Part shown: piece after piece, positions 59,450 through 64,000 of the stretch
How the letters are laid out: each line of letters starts with the position of its first letter
How positions within the stretch are numbered: position 1 is the first letter of the stretch
Source of the DNA: Linyphia triangularis
Lineage: Eukaryota > Arthropoda > Arachnida > Araneae > Linyphiidae
Assembly (NCBI GenBank): GCA_963978545.1
Contig: OZ021727.1
Coordinates: forward strand, 47,591,385-47,655,384
Reading direction: 5' to 3'
DNA length: 64,000 nucleotides
Position numbers and translations under genes: made by a program
Notes under the pieces: generated by a model
Database searches by the model: none
Seen by the model: the letters and a program-made list of their open reading frames with translations, nothing else
Told to the model about the DNA's origin: nothing

Positions 59450-60760
59450 GTATCTCTAAAAGTTGTTTTTCCTTGTATTCTCTCTTTATGCAGAGAAATA
59501 GAATTATCCATCTCTAGAAATCGCTTATATTTTTAGAGTGTAAATTTTTAAAGTTTGATTTTTATTTTAACAACCTAAAATAACCTCTTTTTTTGTTGTT
59601 GAATACTGTTCTAACGCGTAGAAATGAAATACTCCTTATGAACAAATGGCTAATGTCTTTATACAGGAGATATTTAACTTAGCAAAATATAGCACAATTT
59701 GAAAGGGATGTTTTTCCTTGTTTATTGTCTTAATGCAGTGAAATAGAATTATCTCTCTAAACAAATTGTTTATATTTTAAAAGTAATGTTTATATATTTG
59801 TTAAATTTATATATTAAAAGTCCTTGTAGTTGCTTCCCCTTGTACATCGTCCTTAAGCGGTGAAATAAAATTCTCTTTCAGAATTTTCGCTTTGATGATG
59901 TTTTAAATAAAAAAAAAAAAAAATAAAAAAAAAAAAAAAAAAAAAAAAAACACTGTAAATCTGTAAAAGTTGCTCTTCCTTACATACCGTTTCAATGCGC
60001 TGAAATAGGATTCTCCTTATCAACAATTTGTTTATATTTTTAGAGTAATGTTTATATCTAAAATTTTTATCTTTTAACTTCTTTTGTGTGTAAAAGGTGT
60101 TTCTTAAAATATATTGTTTTTATGCAAGAACATTTGTGTTATTCCCTTTAAGACCTAATTAATTATATATATATATTTGTTAATTGTTTTTCATATAATA
60201 TAGTTTTATTACAGTGAAATAGAATTGTCAATAAATTGATGAATATTTGAATTGAAATATTTGAACTTAATTTGTATGTCAGAATTTCTTGTCTTTGTAC
60301 ATTGCTCTGAAGTGGTGTCAAAGTATTCAAGTTATGAAGCAATGATTTAAATTTTTATTGTAGATATTTTACTTCCAAAAATCAATATCTGATAAAGTGT
60401 TTTTTTTTTTGTTTTTTTTTTAAATGCGGAGGAATATAATAATCAAAAACTTACCTATATCTTTAGAGTGATAATTGTTGATTTATAAAAGTCATGTTTT
60501 AACAACCGTAATTTGTAAAAGATTATTTACTTAGTGTACCGTCCCTAGACGGTAAAATATATTCTTTTTTTTAAACAAATCGGTAGGGTGTTTTTTTTTT
60601 CTTTTTCTTTTTTGTTTTTTTCTTGCAGATATTCAACTCTCTCCCACACCCTCCTATAAAATTCACTCTATTCGTGAAAGTTATTTTCCCTTGTGTAATT
60701 CCCTTCTTAAATTTTTTAACAAATTACTTTCACCTATAAGAATAATGCTAAGTATAAAAA
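59450..60760 (+). repeat. Decayed tandem array, ~110-130-bp period, eight or more units
   Basis: A core of the form CTGTAAAAGTTGTTTTTCCTTGT, then a short variable part, AATGCAGTGAAATAGAATT, then ACAAATTGTTTATATTTT recurs near 59465, 59710, 59820, 59955, 60080, 60190, 60275, 60520 and 60670, with a weaker copy near 59590. Blocks keep the same order and strand but are heavily diverged and indel-rich; spacing is irregular because of insertions such as the A-rich run at 59909-59950. It looks like an old satellite-type array. No coding potential. Confidence 0.58.
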
Positions 60761-61184
60761 ACGTAATACGCGAATCATCACTCCAATTCAATTGACCTTA
60801 AATCAGGTATACATTTTTTAAAAATGAAATATCATAATTAATTAGAGTATCACTCAAATTGATAAATATTTTCTTATAAACTTTAAATGTGCAATAAAGA
60901 ATACAAATATAATTTTTTGTATTCGGTTCAAATTTGGAATTTTTAATAAGTGTCATTGAAGTAATTTATTCAAAGTGAAAATCTTTTGAACTTATAAATG
61001 ATTATATTTAAGAAAACTGTTTTATAAAATTCATTATAATTTTCATTTGTATTATACACTATTTGAATCAGAATTATTTAAATTTTTCAAAAAGTTTTTA
61101 AAAAAATCTTTTCCGTGCATATGCTATATTATTCATGTTCATTTTTTAAGTTCAAGAAATGTATTAATTTACCTTCAACCATCC

Positions 61185-61390
61185 GTCGCACTTTGCAGTA
61201 TAGTGGTTAACTCATCAGACTATCAAGCTGGTGGGTCTTGGTTCGAATCCGGGGAATGACATGGATGTAAGACATGAATGTCCTAAGTTAGTTGCAACGA
61301 TGGCCCTCCTAATAGGTGCCTCTTCACAAGTAGCCATCCTACTGGCGTTGTGGTGGCCAAGTGACTGTAAGTACTTGGGCCCGCCATTAG
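61185..61390 (+). mobile_element. tRNA-derived SINE module at the 5' end of the composite insertion
   Basis: The tRNA-like head has a TATAGTGGTTAACTCATCAG A-box region and a perfect B-box GGTTCGAATCC near 61240-61250, followed by a ~130-bp body with TGTCCTAAGTTAGTTGCAAC and GGCGTTGTGGTGGCC. It differs from the other SINE families in this window. No target duplication lies at its own 3' end, consistent with being part of the larger insertion. Confidence 0.7.
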
Positions 61391-61740
61391 AAAAATAATT
61401 AATAGTTTAAAAAACTAAAAAACACGTTTTAATAGAAAAGTGAACCAAAAAGTAGAAAATAGTTTGAAATAAGAATAGAGTGATTAACAAGAAATATTTA
61501 TCGTAAAAAAGCGTGGGGTGCTTTTTAAGATATTTTCATAATGGCTCTACTTTTACTAATATCTGTCATTAAATATTTACAACAATTGATATCAAGCACC
61601 CCACGCTTTTTTACGGTAAAATAAATATTTCTTGTTAATCACTCTATTCTTATTTCAAACTTATTTAAAATTATTTTCTACTTTTTAGTTCACTTTTCTA
61701 TTAAAGCGTGTTTTTTAGTTTTTTAAACTATTAATTATTT
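61391..61740. repeat. Long inverted repeat, ~140-bp arms, ~62-bp loop
   Basis: The left arm 61391-61531 and right arm 61594-61740 are reverse complements with a few indels: GCGTGGGGTGCTT on the left against AAGCACCCCACGC on the right, and GAATAGAGTGATTAACAAGA against its complement. RNA from it would form a long hairpin. Confidence 0.85.
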
Positions 61741-61797
61741 TCTACTTTTTAGTTTGGTTTTCTATTAAAGCGTATTTTTTAGTTTTTTAAACTATTA
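61670..61797 (+). repeat. Tandem repeat, 64 bp x 2
   Basis: ATTATTTTCTACTTTTTAGT starts at 61670 and again at 61734, each followed by a TTTTCTATTAAAGCGT and TTTTTTAGTTTTTTAAACTA block. The first unit forms the end of the right arm of the inverted repeat; the second extends beyond it. Confidence 0.82.
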
Positions 61798-61863
61798 AAT
61801 ATTTTTTCTGTAAACTATAATTTATTTTTTTTTAGTTAATTTTTGTAGTTAAGTGTACAAAAC

Positions 61864-62156
61864 TCTCCAGTTGTTCCTGCCAATAGTCACATGCTTGTCT
61901 CAAATTTAAGTCATGTGTATGCCTTAATACACTCCGTATTACTTGGCACAAAACACTACCGTGTCTCTGAATATGAAAAATCACTAATCCTGAAGATCCT
62001 GGTAAGGATAATGCTACTAAAAAAACACGCTTTGTATAACCGTCGTGCCCACTACAAATCTTTCAAATGTCTGCCTTATCAATTGTCGATGACAGGTTCT
62101 GTGATTATTGGGATTATAACGGGTAACGGCACATCAGGGTTCGATTGCGGAGAAGG
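61864..62156 (+). pseudogene. 18S rRNA-derived fragments
   Basis: Two blocks match eukaryotic small-subunit rRNA from memory. Block 1, about 61864-61945, corresponds to the extreme 5' end (CCTGCCAATAGTCACATGCT, CTTGTCTCAAATTTAAG). Block 2, about 62050-62156, matches the region a few hundred bases into 18S (CTTTCAAATGTCTGCCTTAT, ATAACGGGTAACGG, CATCAGGGTTCGATTGCGGA). The interval between them is about 120 bp shorter than in a real gene and poorly matching. This is a diverged rRNA pseudogene, not a functional rRNA. The frame at 61891-62175 is an artefact of it. Confidence 0.75.
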
Positions 62157-62377
62157 CTGGTTGGTTGGAATTTAACGGTACAAGGGCAACACTAGCTAAT
62201 CCTTGTGATAAAGCGACAAACTTATGGAATTATTGTATGGTCATCGGTCTTTGACAAGTGTGCAAAGTTTGAATCAAATCTGATCGCTCAAAGTAGGGCA
62301 AAATCGATCCCAAAAGAGTCGGTTACAAGCATACAGGTGAAGCTAATAAAAGCGTGTTAAAATGCCTTCAACCATCC

Positions 62378-64000
62378 AAAAAACTTTCAACCCAAATTTA
62401 GTAGACAAATAAATACATAGTAATACATAGTAATAAAGTTTCAGGGATGTAATTTAAATAATTTACTTGACATTTAAATGTATATATTCTTTAGTAATAT
62501 GATGATCCGTTTTATATTCAAATTACAAAGATTTATTCACGTCAAAATAAATGCAAGTGATTAAAAATTAATTTACATTTAAATTTCGAATGCAAATAAT
62601 AAAAATAAAAATACTCTTAAAATTAAAAGCCCAAGTGGCTGCCAATTTATGATTAATTTTTTTTTTTTTTATAGTTAAATCTAATAATGAAATTAATAAT
62701 ACGAAAAGGATTAATTTAATTATTAAAAGAAGTACAAAATTAATAAAGAAATGACAATACAACTGATCCTGATATTTTTAGAACTATTGAAGCTTCCTTT
62801 TAAATTAAATTGTTTGACGAGGAGTTTTACTTAAAATATGTGAGTTGTGTCTAGGGAAACTATATTGAAATTATGATTCTCATCATTAGATCTATCTTCA
62901 GTGTGAGATACAAGTTTTCAAACAGACTAAATGTATTTGTAATTGACTATTGAATTTATAAAATAATTCATTTCTGGTAAGTTAAATATGTGACAGATAT
63001 GGCTATCTTCAACTAAATTAAGAATATTTTCTTAAAAACGTTTCTAAAGTAGGCTTCTTAAATGTTTACATGTATTTTAATATTTACATAATTGACATTT
63101 AAACTGATTTCCCCTTTGGTTATAACTAACTTACTTATGAATTTACAAGTTAATTATTAATTAATAATTTATTTACTTAATTATAACCTAAATAATAATA
63201 TTATAACTTTAAAAGCAAATTTCTAATAATTCAACTAATTCAGTGAACACTAGCAATGTTAATAGCTATATTTACATTTTAATAAAGATTTTTCAAAGTA
63301 TAATATTGAACGTAAATCGTATGATGATTTTTATAAGACCTAAAAATTAAAGATAAAAAAATAAACACTTTGAATGCTTAGGTAAATTGACTTGTATTTA
63401 GATAAATTGTACACTTTTGCAAACACATTCTGTAGGTCTCTTAAGATATTCCTGTTATAGGATTATTTGAAAGATATAACTTTTGTATGATCTATTAAAA
63501 AAATAAATACTTAAAAAGTTACAATCAAGACATATATGAACCTTTTAGTTCATGGGTAACTTATTATATAAAAACCAATTTAAATATATAGCCAACATTC
63601 GAAGTTAATTTTTCTAAAAATGTACAATCATATAATATAACCAGCAAATATTTTGTGCAGTAATATGGAAGAATCAACTTTACAAAATATTTATACCCAT
63701 GAAGGTAAATTTGTAAATTAATGCAATTTTAAATATTTTTTTTCTTTAAACACTTGAATATTCAAGTAAGGAATATTACTGACAGTTGGTTCAATTTCAC
63801 ATAATTTTAGTCTAATAAATTAATATGAAAATAATGTAGGTAATGTAATCGGGTTTTTCTCTAGTTTTAAATAGTCCACCTATAATATGTATCAAAATAT
63901 TTCTAAAACGGATATTCATGCTAAGGAAATTTGACATAAGATTGAAAAATATATTGTATTTATAAAACATGATTGTTTTTAAATAATAATAATGATAATA
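62378..64000. other. AT-rich noncoding stretch to the window end
   Basis: No gene or recognisable repeat. The minus-strand frame at 62568-62762 is hydrophobic by A/T composition only. Confidence 0.5.

Larger units (their letters stand above)
61172..62377 (+). mobile_element. Composite retroposed insertion (tRNA-SINE head, inverted repeat, 18S rRNA pieces) with 13-bp target duplication
   Basis: The 13-mer CCTTCAACCATCC occurs at 61172-61184 and 62365-62377. It begins directly before a tRNA-like head and ends after ATAAAAGCGTGTTAAAATG, so 61185-62364 (1180 bp) behaves as one insertion. Parts in order: tRNA-derived SINE 61185-61390; long inverted repeat 61391-61740; 64-bp tandem repeat 61670-61797; 18S-like 61864-62156; unidentified GC-richer tail 62157-62364. 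A long perfect target duplication implies LINE-type target-primed integration. A chimera from template switching, or an unusually long SINE family, would both fit. Confidence 0.65.

Noticed and set aside
61891..62175. 94-codon plus-strand frame
   Set aside because: It runs through 18S rRNA-like sequence, so the frame is incidental.

Overview
This is a eukaryotic, strongly AT-rich, gene-poor nuclear window dominated by transposable elements and their remains. The mix points to an arthropod: two Ty3/Gypsy LTR retrotransposons, mariner-type relics, CR1-like and RTE-like LINE scraps, and several tRNA-derived SINEs. A spider or other chelicerate is my best guess from the style of the Gypsy Gag and the SINEs, but that is inference. 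I found no complete host gene. The only host-gene candidate is a TATA plus initiator promoter with a short first exon near 12.83-13.04 kb.

Layout. 0-9 kb: AT-rich DNA with a CR1-like RT fragment (minus), an RTE-like C-terminal RT fragment (plus) and GC-richer islands carrying homeodomain-type and CRE motifs. 9.5 kb: an old SINE. 11.27-11.99 kb: two degenerate mariner 3' halves joined in opposite orientation. 12.8 kb: the candidate promoter and exon. 15.9 kb: first copy of a tRNA-derived SINE. 18-25 kb: GC islands (CRE, E-box and CCAAT cluster at 21.2 kb) and a 689-bp TTAA-flanked inverted-repeat element. 25.7 kb: a long AAT microsatellite. 30.5-32.1 kb: second SINE copy, a probable solo LTR and an RNase H relic. 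35.5-36.8 kb: a Tigger-like end and a diverged 507-bp tandem duplication.

37.1-52 kb is the retrotransposon block. Element 1 (minus strand, 37121-41978) has 346-bp LTRs with about five differences. Its gag is intact, but its pol has an in-frame stop, an integrase frameshift and the loss of the integrase segment that should hold the catalytic Glu. Element 2 (plus strand, 42855-51704) has 648-bp LTRs in which I see no difference, a perfect 5-bp target duplication and intact gag and pol frames. A canonical T TTT TTA slippery heptamer links them, so it looks recently active. It also carries an unexplained 2.4-kb region between pol and the 3' LTR. Third SINE copy at 52.03 kb.

55-64 kb: a GC island, a TA-type inverted-repeat element at 55.3 kb, a decayed tandem array at 59.45-60.76 kb, and the most unusual object here. 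Bases 61185-62364 are bracketed by a perfect 13-bp direct repeat. They contain, in order, a tRNA-like SINE head, a roughly 140-bp-arm inverted repeat, a 64-bp tandem repeat, pieces matching the 5' part of 18S rRNA, and an unidentified tail. It reads as one composite retroposed insertion.
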